A DNA stretch of 64,000 nt from Paenibacillus sp. FSL K6-1096 (lineage in GTDB: Bacteria > Bacillota > Bacilli > Paenibacillales > Paenibacillaceae): the NCBI RefSeq assembly GCF_037977055.1, contig NZ_CP150274.1, forward strand, positions 682,001-746,000. Reading direction: 5' to 3'. Below are positions 45,394 through 53,695 of the stretch, in pieces. The position numbers and the translations under genes are program-made. Numbering within the stretch: the stretch's first letter is position 1; every line of letters starts with the position of its first letter. Under the pieces are notes generated by a model. That model had not been told where the DNA came from. It was given only the letters and a program-made list of their open reading frames with translations, and ran no database searches.

Positions 45394-45810
45394 TTACTTC
45401 TCCCAATTCCGCTTGGCACCGCGCCGGTTCACATTCAATTGAATTAATTCTGCCACCGGCGGAGCTTCTTCATGCTCAACCAGCCACTTCCGCATCTCCT
45501 TAATGGCCTCCACCTGCCCGTTCCCCTTGTCCCGCCAGGTCAGCAGCTCGATAACATTGATGACCAGCGACAAGAGGCTGCTGTTGCTGTCCTGAGTCTT
45601 CTCAGCACGCATCTTGTGGAACAAGGCTTCATTCTCCCAGTCAATCAATATCTCTTCCGCTATAGCAGGACGCATAACGGTAAATGTCTTGTTACAATTG
45701 CTGCAGCATACAACTGACAAGGGCTCAGCGCCTAGTTCTGTTACCACTTTGTGTTCGCAATGCTGGCATGTAAAGCTCACCTGTATATCCATCGGTTGTT
45801 GATTTCTCAT
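45394..45810 (-). CDS. Zinc-ribbon-like protein of unknown function
   Basis: A 138-residue protein with two CxxC pairs (FTCQHCEH and VVCCSNCNK, about residues 13-40) that likely bind one zinc ion, followed by a helical region with a hydrophobic stretch and a basic tail (NVNRRGAKRNWEK). The ATG giving MRNQQPMD has GAGGAGGG eight bases upstream. I do not recognise the family. It is flanked by two copies of the dispersed repeat. Confidence 0.7.
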   Translation of the reverse strand: MRNQQPMDIQVSFTCQHCEHKVVTELGAEPLSVVCCSNCNKTFTVMRPAIAEEILIDWENEALFHKMRAEKTQDSNSSLLSLVINVIELLTWRDKGNGQVEAIKEMRKWLVEHEEAPPVAELIQLNVNRRGAKRNWEK

Positions 45811-45944
45811 ATCGGCAGCCCTCCTCATGGTGGCATTAAAAGTCACACTAATGTTTACCCACATCTTTTGAGAAATGACCCACGAAGTCCGTCCCATGTC
45901 AGGGTTTACTGTATCATTTCACCAGCCCTGCTGCCTTAAGGCAA

Positions 45945-46049
45945 GCAGAAACGGCTTTGCCGTCCTTTTTAAGGACGGCACCCGTTTCAGCGAGAAATAT
46001 AAGGATAAGTTATCGTGTGCAACATATAAATCTGATATTTTTAAAAAGC
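45945..46049 (+). repeat. Dispersed two-hairpin repeat, copy B
   Basis: A nearly identical match to copy D (63,243-63,344, opposite orientation). GCCGTCCTT/AAGGACGGC sits inside a GAAACGG/CCGTTTC stem, followed by an A/T-rich module with GATAA/TTATC. Its right end supplies the stop codon of yraN on the other strand. Confidence 0.85.
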
Positions 46050-46427
46050 GTCCCGGATATGGCGCAGCGAGGCAACGCTTAAATCTGCATTAAGCTGCAC
46101 AGCAATCACATCGAAGGAGATGATAGCCTGAGCGATTCCCTGCTGATGAAGGTAGACGCCGGCTGTTTGTCTCACCTGACGGATTTTGCGGGCATCCACC
46201 GACTCTTCTGCGGTTCCCCTGAGCAGGGACCCGCTGCGGCTGCGCACCTCAATGAAGACCAGCCCCTCTTCGTAATCTGCAATAAGATCCAGCTCCCCGC
46301 TCCGGCAGCGCCAGTTACGCTCTCTGATCCGGTAGCCCTGCGAGGTCAAATACAGGCTTGCCGCCTGCTCCGCCGCCGCGCCTTTCTCTCTGCGGGTATA
46401 GGGGCTGCCGCCGGAAGCGCGGTTCAC
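46041..46427 (-). CDS. yraN: YraN (UPF0102) family endonuclease-like protein
   Basis: A 128-residue member of UPF0102, a PD-(D/E)XK nuclease-fold family. The motif RNWRCRSGELDLIADYEEGLVFIEVRSR (here only its ends RNWRCRSGELD and VFIEVRSR are quoted) gives the E-x-D and E-V-R positions. Biochemical function is unproven. The start overlaps the ylqH stop by four bases and the stop lies in repeat copy B. Confidence 0.92.
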   Translation of the reverse strand: MNRASGGSPYTRREKGAAAEQAASLYLTSQGYRIRERNWRCRSGELDLIADYEEGLVFIEVRSRSGSLLRGTAEESVDARKIRQVRQTAGVYLHQQGIAQAIISFDVIAVQLNADLSVASLRHIRDAF

Positions 46428-46726
46428 TTCTCCCTCCGTTCCCCGGCGATCCGGTCGCTCTGGTAGACATAGCTGAGAATCTCCGCCACCAGCTGATACA
46501 GCTGCGGAGGAATCTGCTGGTCCAGATCCAGCTTGGACAGCACCTCCACCAGCGCTGCATCCTCCTGCACGGCAACTCCGTTTTCCTTGGCTTTTTGCAG
46601 GATGATGTCAGCTACCGCCCCATGTCCCTTGGCGACAACTACAGGAGCCTCCGTCTGGCCGGGGACATATTTCAGGGCAACTGCCTTTTTAAGGTTCTGC
46701 GGAACCTTCTGCTCCGGCTCATTCAT
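46424..46726 (-). CDS. ylqH: FlhB C-terminal-domain-like protein (YlqH, EscU/YscU/HrcU family)
   Basis: A 100-residue soluble protein that aligns with the cytoplasmic end of FlhB: AVALKYVPGQTEAPVVVAKG corresponds to FlhB AVALKYDGSTMEAPQIIAKG, and LYQLVAEILSYVY to LFQAVAEVLAYVY. It begins right where FlhB is cleaved, so it lacks the membrane part and the NPTH motif. It overlaps both ylqG (upstream) and yraN (downstream) by four bases. Confidence 0.92.
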   Translation of the reverse strand: MNEPEQKVPQNLKKAVALKYVPGQTEAPVVVAKGHGAVADIILQKAKENGVAVQEDAALVEVLSKLDLDQQIPPQLYQLVAEILSYVYQSDRIAGERREK

Positions 46727-48969
46727 ATGCGGTAATCTACTCCTTTGTATTCATGCGGAACGTAATCGGAGGACTTAACCTCGGGCGCAGCTGCACTCAG
46801 CTCCGGCATGGGTCCGGCCCGCAGGCCGGATAGCTGGTAGCCAATGGATTCCACGGCTGTGCGGATCTCCTCGCGGCGCCCTTCCAGCAGCTCCTGCACC
46901 CAGGGTTCATTGTTGTGCAGCTTCAGGCTGACAATCCGGTCCATGACCTGCACATCGACCAGGGTATGGCCGAGCAGCTTCATGTCCAGGTCGAACCAGA
47001 GGCGGCAGTTCGCCGCATCCAGTTCGCCTTTGCGCCCGCGCCGCGACTGGATGTGGACCGAGGCCGTCTCCCGGCCGTCCGGCCCCTGCAGCGGCAGGAA
47101 CATCGTCACCTGCGCGAACGGCGCGGTGCGGTCCGTGTTAAGCAGCAGCTGCTGGCCCGTCAGCTGCTGCACGAGCTGGCCCGCGGCTTCCTTGACCGCG
47201 GGCGGGGCATCGCTGCTGCCCAGCACCTGCAGCAGCACGCCCTTGAGCGTCCCGGCGGCCTCTTCCGCGCCGCCGGACGCTGCATGCGCGGCCTGCGGCA
47301 CGCCGCCGCGCACGGCCAGCTGCTCGTGCTCCGCACCGAGCAGCTTCAAGAGCTGCCCCACCCAGGGGGCTTCGCCCTGGGCGGGGGCAGTGTCCCCGCG
47401 CAGCGCAGCGGGGACGGGGTCTTGCCCCGCCGCGCCGGAAGCGGGCGGGGCATCGCTGAGCTGCGGCAGCGCGCCGCGCAGCTCCGTCAGGACGCCCTGC
47501 AGCTTCGCCAGCAGGGCCGCCCCTGCGCTGTCGCGCACACCCGCTGCCAGGCCCGCAGCGTCACGCGCTCCAGCCGCCGCCGCTGCGCCTTCGCGCGCTC
47601 CCGGCGCAGCACCCGCGCTTTCATGCGCTCCAGCGGCCGTACCCGCGCCTTCCCGCGCTCCAGCCGTTGCGCCTGCACCACTTTGCGCTCCTGCCATCGC
47701 CGCACCTGCACCATCACGCACCCCCGCCGCAGCTCTGGCACCTTCGCCTGCGCCTTCGCCTGACACCGCCGCAGTTCCTGCAGCTTCACCCGCTGCTGAG
47801 GCTGCTCCCGCGCCTTCACGCCCTCCAGCTGCTGCGCCTGTACCTCCTTGCGCCCCTGCCGACGCCATACCTGCACCTTCACGCAATCCTGCCGCAGCAC
47901 CAGCGCCTTCGCGCACTGCAACCGCGCCCGCTCCTTCTTGCGTCCCTGCCGCCGCCACACCTGCACCCTCGCGCAGCCCTGCCGCAGTACCTGCTCTTTC
48001 TTGCGTTCCCGCCACAGCACCTGCGCCTCCTTGCGTTCCCGCCGCAGCACCTGCGCCTCCTTGCGTTCCCGCCGGCGCACTTGCACCTTCACGCACTCCT
48101 GGCACTGTCGCCGCACCTTCACGTACTACCGCCGCTGTACCTGCGCCTTCACCTTCGCGCAATATTCCACCCACGGCGCCTTCTTGCGCTCCTGCCGCCG
48201 GCACGGTACTGCCGGAAGGCTGTGCCACTCCCGCACTACCGCTGGTACTGACACCATTGCCAGCCGCATTCGCCGAAACGGAAGCACCGGCGGCTGTAAT
48301 TGCTGCGCCTGGTGCACCAGACGTCGCCCTTCCTGCCCCCGTTGCTTCACCTGTGCCTGTTCCACCGCTACTCTGCTGCGCCCATACATTCAGCTCCGTC
48401 TCCAGAGCGGCCAGCAGCTGATGCAGCTTCGGTCCAAATATGGCCTGCTGCAAGCCCTTGACGGTCTCAGCTGTCACCGGCAATCCCCGCTTCATTGAGA
48501 CGACTGCCGCCTCCAGCCATTCGGAAGCAGGTACACCCGGCGGCTTGGCATTCATTGCCGCATCAAGCTGTGCAGCGGTCTCCTTGGTGAACGCCAACCC
48601 TCCGGCCTGCATGGCCTGAATAATCTCCCGTCCAGCCTTCGAGCCTGCCAGTCCCAGCGCTTCAATAGCTTCGCCCATGCTCTGCGGCGAAGCCAGGGCC
48701 GCCTCCCCGGGCGATACGGGCTTCAGCACCGGAAGCCCGCCCTCTCCGGGCGCCCCAATCTGCAGGTTCAGAGTCTGACCGGCAGCCAGCGGTGTTTCCA
48801 GCTCCGCCCGTACCGGCGTTCCCTGAATCTGCACCACCGCCTCTTTTCCGGAGTCCGATACGCTAAGTACTACGCCGCGGACAACCTGTCCTTCCTTAAG
48901 CTCTACCGACTTAGATTCCCCCGCCCTGCTGTCACCGAGCAAGCCGCGAATCAGCGATCCGATATTCAT
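46723..48969 (-). CDS. ylqG: YlqG-like protein with FliK-type C-terminal domain and long Ala/Gly repeat
   Basis: A 748-residue protein. The N-terminal part (about 20-75) resembles a small beta-barrel (KEGQVVRGVVLSVSDSGKEA). Then comes a low-complexity region (about 255-485) built of some twenty units of 10-11 residues of the type R/Q-E-G-A-G-A-A-A-G. The C-terminal domain (about 600-735) resembles the FliK hook-length domain (FLPLQGPDGRETASVHI, RLWFDLDMKLLG, VQVMDRIVSLKLH). B. subtilis YlqG is shorter. It is coupled by a four-base overlap to ylqH, which resembles the natural FliK partner FlhB-C. Function unknown. Confidence 0.85.
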   Translation of the reverse strand: MNIGSLIRGLLGDSRAGESKSVELKEGQVVRGVVLSVSDSGKEAVVQIQGTPVRAELETPLAAGQTLNLQIGAPGEGGLPVLKPVSPGEAALASPQSMGEAIEALGLAGSKAGREIIQAMQAGGLAFTKETAAQLDAAMNAKPPGVPASEWLEAAVVSMKRGLPVTAETVKGLQQAIFGPKLHQLLAALETELNVWAQQSSGGTGTGEATGAGRATSGAPGAAITAAGASVSANAAGNGVSTSGSAGVAQPSGSTVPAAGAQEGAVGGILREGEGAGTAAVVREGAATVPGVREGASAPAGTQGGAGAAAGTQGGAGAVAGTQERAGTAAGLREGAGVAAAGTQEGAGAVAVREGAGAAAGLREGAGMASAGAQGGTGAAAGGREGAGAASAAGEAAGTAAVSGEGAGEGARAAAGVRDGAGAAMAGAQSGAGATAGAREGAGTAAGAHESAGAAPGAREGAAAAAGARDAAGLAAGVRDSAGAALLAKLQGVLTELRGALPQLSDAPPASGAAGQDPVPAALRGDTAPAQGEAPWVGQLLKLLGAEHEQLAVRGGVPQAAHAASGGAEEAAGTLKGVLLQVLGSSDAPPAVKEAAGQLVQQLTGQQLLLNTDRTAPFAQVTMFLPLQGPDGRETASVHIQSRRGRKGELDAANCRLWFDLDMKLLGHTLVDVQVMDRIVSLKLHNNEPWVQELLEGRREEIRTAVESIGYQLSGLRAGPMPELSAAAPEVKSSDYVPHEYKGVDYRI
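47515..48195. repeat. Degenerate tandem repeat inside ylqG
   Basis: About 680 bases made of units of roughly 30-33 bases; three neighbouring units near 47,999-48,090 are almost identical (CCTCCTTGCGTTCCCGCC core). The repeat encodes the Ala/Gly-rich stretch of YlqG and keeps a second reading frame open on the plus strand. Confidence 0.85.
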
Positions 48970-49038
48970 GTTGTCCGCCTCCTGTCCCTTTCTACTCTAT
49001 ATCGGTATTTCCGGCCTATTACTGAACCAGCGGACGCA

Positions 49039-49671
49039 TCAGAAGAAGGACAACTGTTCCTGCTCCGCAAGGATATTGCCGATGAAGCTGCGGCGGTGCA
49101 TTGGAGTTACCCCCAGCAGCTTGATTTGTTCACGGTGCAGCTTGGTAGCATATCCTTTATGTATTTTGATCCCGTAATCCGGATACATCTCCTCCCATAA
49201 GCCTTCGCAGAGCCGGTCGCGTGTAACCTTGGCTACAATCGAGGCCGCAGCAATAGACTGGCTGTTGGCATCCCCTTTAATAATTGCACACTGCGGAACG
49301 GGCAGATCCACCTTCTCCGCATCCACAAGCATATAGTCCGGCTGTTGGCTTAAGCCTTCAACGGCTTTGCGCATCGCCAGACGGGCAGCCTGCTTAATAT
49401 TAATCTCATCGATCACCGTGGAATCCACATAGCCTACACTGACTGTCAGCGCCTGCTCCATAATCAGCTCATACAAGGCGTCCCGCTTTTTGGCGGTCAG
49501 CTTCTTGGAATCGTCCACTCCTTCAATAATCAGCCCGGCTGGCAGAATCACTGCCGCAGCCACCACATCCCCGAACAGGCAGCCTCTGCCTACCTCATCC
49601 ACCCCAGCGATGTGCCGGAAGGATTGCGCCCAGCCTTCTTTTTCATATCCAAGCATATCCACAGTACTCAT
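49039..49671 (-). CDS. rnhB: Ribonuclease HII
   Basis: A 210-residue enzyme that removes ribonucleotides from DNA-RNA hybrids. The catalytic acidic residues are in AGVDEVGRGCLFGD (Asp-Glu), VDSTVIDEINI and MLVDAEKVD, with the ASIVAKVTRD block. It lacks the N-terminal substrate-binding extension of about 50 residues found in B. subtilis RnhB, giving a compact form. It is upstream of ylqG. Confidence 0.95.
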   Translation of the reverse strand: MSTVDMLGYEKEGWAQSFRHIAGVDEVGRGCLFGDVVAAAVILPAGLIIEGVDDSKKLTAKKRDALYELIMEQALTVSVGYVDSTVIDEINIKQAARLAMRKAVEGLSQQPDYMLVDAEKVDLPVPQCAIIKGDANSQSIAAASIVAKVTRDRLCEGLWEEMYPDYGIKIHKGYATKLHREQIKLLGVTPMHRRSFIGNILAEQEQLSFF

Positions 49672-49843
49672 CCGATCCCCGCCTGTCCCATACTATATTA
49701 ATGAAGCTATATCTATTCATTTCGGAAACTTTCCTTTTACACATCACACAGCATTACCTACATTATTACTACCGTAATCCCAAAAAGTTGTACAAAAACA
49801 TCTGATACCGCAACGAAAATCCGTCTTTTCCCATCCGAAATGC

Positions 49844-49876
49844 AAAAAAGAGCCTATCCAACTAACGGATGGCTCT
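49844..49876 (-). terminator. Terminator after rbgA
   Basis: On the minus strand AGAGCC-ATCC pairs with GGAT-A-GGCTCT and is followed by TTTTT. It lies about 20 bases past the rbgA stop, so rnhB probably has its own promoter in 49,680-49,800 (a TATAGT is present, the -35 is weak). Confidence 0.75.
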
Positions 49877-49896
49877 TCCATACCTGCATTACCTTA

Positions 49897-50760
49897 CTAT
49901 TCAGGCGTTTCCAGCGTGAAGCGTCCAAGCTTCCCGGCACGCAGCTCATGCAGCAGCGCACGCGAGGCCTTCTCCAGATCTACCCGTCCGCCGCTCATCA
50001 GGCAGCCGCGTTTGCGCCCTACCGCCTCCATGATGGCTACGATTTCGTCCGGGTTCTCCAAGTCCTCAGGCAGCTTGCTGATGCCGAAGCGCTCCTGGAA
50101 GCGGTCGCCGTAATCCTTAATCAGATATTTAACCGCATAGAAGGCAATATCCTCTATATTCAGGATTTCTTCCTTGATCGCTCCGGTGACTGCCAGCTTA
50201 TAGCCTACGACCTGGTCCTCGAACTTCGGCCAGAGAATCCCCGGGGTATCCAGCAGCTCCAGATCGCCGCCTGTTTTGATCCACTGCTGGCCTTTGGTCA
50301 CGCCCGGACGGTCTCCGGTAATCGCAATGTTCTTGCCAGCCATCCGGTTGATCAGCGTCGATTTGCCCACATTGGGAATCCCGACGATCAGCGCCCGCAT
50401 GGCGCGCGGGTTCATCCCTTTGGCCAGCTGCCGGTCGATCTTCTCCTTCAGCAGCAGCTTGACCTGCTCGGGAATCTCCTTGATTCCCGTTCCGGTTGAA
50501 GCATCCACCGGGTGAGCCACATGCCCCTCTGCCTTGAAGTAAGCCAGCCACTTGCGTGTAGATTCCGGATCAGCCAGATCCGCCTTGTTCAGAATAATCA
50601 GCCTTGGCTTGTCCCGCAAAATATCGTCAATCATCGGATTACGGCTGGACAACGGCAGACGGGAATCAAGCAGTTCTATTGCAACATCAATCAGCTTCAG
50701 CTTATCCTCGATTTGCCGTCTGGCCTTTGTCATATGACCAGGAAACCATTGAATGGCCAA
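49897..50760 (-). CDS. rbgA: Ribosome biogenesis GTPase RbgA (YlqF)
   Basis: A 287-residue circularly permuted GTPase needed for late 50S assembly. Motif order is G4 (ILNKADLAD), then G1 ([14 protein letters not shown]), G3 ([10 protein letters not shown]), with a C-terminal RNA-binding helical domain. [15 protein letters not shown] at the N terminus is the family signature. A TTG start has AGGAGG eight bases upstream; a GTG three codons earlier is too close to it. It follows lepB. Confidence 0.96.
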   Translation of the reverse strand: MAIQWFPGHMTKARRQIEDKLKLIDVAIELLDSRLPLSSRNPMIDDILRDKPRLIILNKADLADPESTRKWLAYFKAEGHVAHPVDASTGTGIKEIPEQVKLLLKEKIDRQLAKGMNPRAMRALIVGIPNVGKSTLINRMAGKNIAITGDRPGVTKGQQWIKTGGDLELLDTPGILWPKFEDQVVGYKLAVTGAIKEEILNIEDIAFYAVKYLIKDYGDRFQERFGISKLPEDLENPDEIVAIMEAVGRKRGCLMSGGRVDLEKASRALLHELRAGKLGRFTLETPE

Positions 50761-50790
50761 TGCCGTCACCTCCTTAGACTTTCAGTCCGT

Positions 50791-51411
50791 TTAATGGTTA
50801 ATAATGGAGATATCCTTCACCGGCCAGAAAATCAGATCAGCACGGCCAACGATATCACCGAGCGGCACATAGCCGATCATCCGGCTGTCGGTACTGTCAG
50901 AACGGTTGTCCCCCATGACAAATACATGCCCTTCCGGCACAGTGCCGTCTGTGAAGCGTTCATTCGGAAAGTTTTTGTCGTTATACAACGCATTATTCTT
51001 GTGGGACTCATCAATAGCTTCCTGGATATATGTTTCGTTAACAGGCTCCCCATTAACCGTAACAACATCCCCTTCTACTTTGACGGTATCGCCGGCAACT
51101 CCGATAACACGCTTAATGAAATCCCTGCCTTCAGACGGAACATGGAACACGATGACTTCCCCGCGCTTCGGCTCACGGATATCATAGAGAATCTCATTCA
51201 CAATCACACGTTCGCCGGTATGAAAGTTAGGCTTCATGGAAGGTCCGTCTACGATAAACGGCTTGAACAACAGCCAGCGTATTAGAATAACCAGAACCAA
51301 TGCAATCGCTATCGCCTTAATCCATTCCAGAACTTCATTCTTCTGTTTCCGGGGGCTCTGCCCGCCAGATTCTATAATCTCGCCCTGCCCCTGCTGCATA
51401 TCCTGCTGCAT
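50791..51411 (-). CDS. lepB: Type I signal peptidase
   Basis: A 206-residue membrane protease that removes signal peptides. One membrane helix (about 28-48) precedes the catalytic Ser in VDGPSMKPNF; the catalytic Lys is in RDFIKRVIG; the GDNRSDSTDSR box is present. Single-TM size is the SipS type of Gram-positives. A sigma-A promoter lies upstream. Confidence 0.96.
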   Translation of the reverse strand: MQQDMQQGQGEIIESGGQSPRKQKNEVLEWIKAIAIALVLVILIRWLLFKPFIVDGPSMKPNFHTGERVIVNEILYDIREPKRGEVIVFHVPSEGRDFIKRVIGVAGDTVKVEGDVVTVNGEPVNETYIQEAIDESHKNNALYNDKNFPNERFTDGTVPEGHVFVMGDNRSDSTDSRMIGYVPLGDIVGRADLIFWPVKDISIINH

Positions 51412-51444
51412 AGTTCACCGTCCTCTCTAGCTCTTGTTATCTCC

Positions 51445-51473
51445 ACTATACAACACAAAAAAACTTCTGCCAA
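51445..51473 (-). promoter_or_regulatory. Sigma-A promoter of lepB-rbgA
   Basis: On the minus strand TTGGCA (51,468-51,473), 17 bases and TATAGT (51,445-51,450), 30 bases ahead of lepB. Together with the rplS terminator this marks an independent lepB-rbgA transcript. Confidence 0.75.
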
Positions 51474-51621
51474 AAACTCCCCCGTGATTACTCCTTCAGG
51501 AGGCCTTTTCGGAGAAGCTGTTCCTAAGGCACATAGGTTCATAAACCCCACAAAGTGATACTTTAGCTTCGATGCTTACTCAGATACTTTGAGGGGACCC
51601 CAGACTAAAATTCTTATTTGC

Positions 51622-51659
51622 AAGAAATAACGAAAGGGGCTTGAACTCAAGCCCCTTTC
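51622..51659 (-). terminator. Terminator of rplS
   Basis: A perfect 13-base inverted repeat GAAAGGGGCTTGA / TCAAGCCCCTTTC (51,632-51,659) followed on the minus strand by GTTATTTCTT, just after the rplS stop. Confidence 0.85.
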
Positions 51660-51672
51660 ATCTGTCCGTTTT

Positions 51673-52017
51673 CTAGCGACGAACTTCTTTAATTCTTGCA
51701 GCTTTACCGCGCAGGTCACGAAGATAGTACAGCTTCGCACGACGAACTTTACCGCGGCGAGCCACTTCGATTTTCTCGATTTTAGGGGAGTTGACTGGGA
51801 ATGTTCTTTCCACACCAACACCATAAGAGATTTTACGAACTGTAAAAGTCTCACCGATCCCGCCGCCGCGACGTTTGATTACAACGCCTTCGAACAACTG
51901 GACACGCTCACGAGTTCCTTCGATAACTTTTACATGCACCTTCAAAGTGTCACCCGGGCGAAAACTCGGGATATCTTTACGAAGTTGCTCTTGTGTAATA
52001 GCTTGTAGGATATTCAT
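51673..52017 (-). CDS. rplS: Ribosomal protein L19
   Basis: A 114-residue 50S protein ([15 protein letters not shown] at the start; [18 protein letters not shown] at the end). The ATG has GGAGGAAG upstream; an earlier in-frame start lies within the leader and is rejected. Single-gene transcript with its own promoter, leader and terminator. Confidence 0.98.
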   Translation of the reverse strand: MNILQAITQEQLRKDIPSFRPGDTLKVHVKVIEGTRERVQLFEGVVIKRRGGGIGETFTVRKISYGVGVERTFPVNSPKIEKIEVARRGKVRRAKLYYLRDLRGKAARIKEVRR

Positions 52018-52116
52018 TAAGGACTTCCTCCTTCCGTACAGGTGTTCTTGCCTCTTCCGGAGAGCCATCGCTCTCCCTCATTATCCGCAGAGGACCACCG
52101 TATTCCACACAACAGA
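52018..52116 (-). promoter_or_regulatory. L19 leader-type structured mRNA leader
   Basis: The untranslated leader of rplS contains a stable stem (GGAGAGC/GCTCTCC type, around 52,060-52,080) and the sequence AAGAACACCTGTACGGAAGG before the start, which resembles the Rfam L19 leader of Firmicutes, thought to allow L19 autoregulation. The match is from memory of the motif, not from a search. Confidence 0.6.
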
Positions 52117-52120
52117 AGTT

Positions 52121-52149
52121 ATATTAACACAAAATACAAGCATCTGCAA
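52121..52149 (-). promoter_or_regulatory. Sigma-A promoter of rplS
   Basis: TTGCAG (52,144-52,149), 17 bases and TAATAT (52,121-52,126) on the minus strand, placing the transcript start about 100 bases before rplS. Confidence 0.65.
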
Positions 52150-52168
52150 CATATACTTTTCATAGCAC

Positions 52169-52471
52169 TCATAGCGGCAGCATATCCCGTTTCTTCGCCT
52201 TGGCCTTGCAATCCTTGCAGAGTCCGACGACACTTCCATCATCCTGCGCATAAAAAATCAGCTTGCCGTTCTTCTTCCTGCAGGAGGAGCAGATCTGGTC
52301 AGCGGCATTCTGCTTGGCCCTGCGGTGGCTCTCCATAGAGATTACATTACTTCTCCTGCCCGAATGCGGCGACTCACTCTTCCCTGGATTCATCCGGCTG
52401 CGGGACACTGCATAGACAGCTGCACCCGCGAGCACAATCATCACAACCGCTGCAACTACCATTTGACTCAT
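52169..52471 (-). CDS. Membrane-anchored CxxC protein of unknown function
   Basis: A 100-residue protein with an N-terminal membrane helix (about 4-22), a basic linker and a C-terminal small zinc-finger-like fold with two CxxC pairs (ICSSCRKK and LCKDCKAK). No known family recognised. It lies upstream of rplS in the same direction with a separate promoter between them. Expression and function are undetermined. Confidence 0.6.
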   Translation of the reverse strand: MSQMVVAAVVMIVLAGAAVYAVSRSRMNPGKSESPHSGRRSNVISMESHRRAKQNAADQICSSCRKKNGKLIFYAQDDGSVVGLCKDCKAKAKKRDMLPL

Positions 52472-52549
52472 CCGCTCCCTTCTCGTCCGCTCCCTTTGAC
52501 TTCCTCTGACCGGAATCCGGTCCGCCTCTGTGCCGCTCCGTTACAAGCT

Positions 52550-52569
52550 TACTGGACTATGGTCCAGTA
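52550..52569. promoter_or_regulatory. Perfect inverted repeat, possible operator
   Basis: TACTGGAC-TATG-GTCCAGTA, an eight-base perfect palindrome with a four-base centre, lies between the CxxC membrane protein and the lipoprotein gene. Size and symmetry fit a dimeric repressor site of TetR type. A TATAAT box follows at 52,614-52,619. Confidence 0.45.
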
Positions 52570-52666
52570 TCGCAACCCGCCGCCAGCCTGTTATTCAATG
52601 TTTTCCCATAATATATAATATTGAGTATACATAAGCAACTGATTAACCTTTAGGAGGGTCTATATA

Positions 52667-53617
52667 GTGAAGAAAAAACATAACCCAGCCATCATCGCAG
52701 CCGCCGCCGTATTCTCCATCGTCCTGCTGGCCGGATGCACGGAGCTTCCCGGCAAAGAGGCCGCAGACAATCAACTGGAGCAGCGTATATCCGGCACCTT
52801 AGGTGAGGAAGCGGCAGCAGCTGTCAAGCAAGGCGTCAGCAATGCTACTGCAGCCGTAGGAGATGTTGTCCAGAATACGGCCGAACAGCTTCAAGACAAG
52901 CTGAATGCCCATGGTATCAGCAGAGAATTCAGCACCTCTTTGCCTGCAGGCTCTGCTTCAGTGCTTAAGCTGGAGAATGCCGTTGGGGAGGTCAGCGTAA
53001 CCCAGGCATCCGGTGATGAGATCGAGGTAAAAGCCACCATTATCGTCTATGAGCAAAAGGATCACGACACAGTAGCCGGTGTGCTTGACCATGCGCAATT
53101 ATCCATCGAGCATAAAGGAGATGCCCTGATCGTCTCAACACACAGTCCCGATAACCGGAAGAAGAATATTTGGGAATGGGCACAGCAGGAATACGGTGAT
53201 TCCAACTTCAGCATTAATTATGAAATAGGATTGCCAGATACCGTGAACATATTTGAGGTTGATAATAATGTAGGCAAGGTTCAGCTCAGCGGTCTTGAAG
53301 GGACGTTTGAGGTCAGCAGCAATGTCGGCAGCATCGTCCTGCAAGACACCGTCTTCACCGGTAAGTCTAGCGTGGAGTCGGATACAGGCAGCATTGAGCT
53401 GGGTATTTCCGGAATGGACAGCGGCAGCAGTCTCAAAGCCAAGAGCGGGATAGGCAGAATCAGCGCCGAACTGGCTGACTCCCTCCCCTGCACTGTGAAA
53501 GCCAGCAGTGAGCTTGGCCACATCTCCGGCACCGGTGACGGCAAGACCAGGGATTTCAACGGCGGCGGTCCGCTCATCACACTTAACACACAGATTGGTG
53601 CCATATCGGTTAATTAA
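52667..53617 (+). CDS. Putative DUF4097-like surface lipoprotein
   Basis: A 316-residue lipoprotein with a type II signal (lipobox VLLAGC, Cys at about residue 23). After a helical segment (about 35-80) comes a repetitive beta region (about 95-316) with short strands of the type GSIVLQD, GSIELGIS, GRISAEL, GHISGTG and GAISVN. This pattern is typical of DUF4097/YvlB 'putative adhesin' beta-solenoids linked to envelope stress in Firmicutes. The start is GTG with AGGAGGG eight bases upstream; a plus-strand terminator follows. Confidence 0.8.
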   Translation: MKKKHNPAIIAAAAVFSIVLLAGCTELPGKEAADNQLEQRISGTLGEEAAAAVKQGVSNATAAVGDVVQNTAEQLQDKLNAHGISREFSTSLPAGSASVLKLENAVGEVSVTQASGDEIEVKATIIVYEQKDHDTVAGVLDHAQLSIEHKGDALIVSTHSPDNRKKNIWEWAQQEYGDSNFSINYEIGLPDTVNIFEVDNNVGKVQLSGLEGTFEVSSNVGSIVLQDTVFTGKSSVESDTGSIELGISGMDSGSSLKAKSGIGRISAELADSLPCTVKASSELGHISGTGDGKTRDFNGGGPLITLNTQIGAISVN

Positions 53618-53636
53618 TTATCAAATATATCACAAT

Positions 53637-53678
53637 AAAAAGTGGGCATCCCTGAGCATCAGGGGCCCACTTTTTTTT
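53637..53678 (+). terminator. Terminator of the lipoprotein gene
   Basis: AAAAGTGGGC and GCCCACTTTT form a long stem with an inner CCCTGAGCATCAGGG hairpin, followed by eight Ts. The mirrored A-run lets it work in both directions, so it may also serve the converging small gene at 53,696. Confidence 0.85.
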
Positions 53679-53695
53679 GGTGTGCCTGACAGCAA

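Noticed and set aside
46844..48421. Open frame of 525 codons on the plus strand opposite ylqG
   Set aside because: It is the antisense of the GC-rich Ala/Gly repeat; the translation is a Ser/Pro/Ala low-complexity string without a family pattern or ribosome-binding site.
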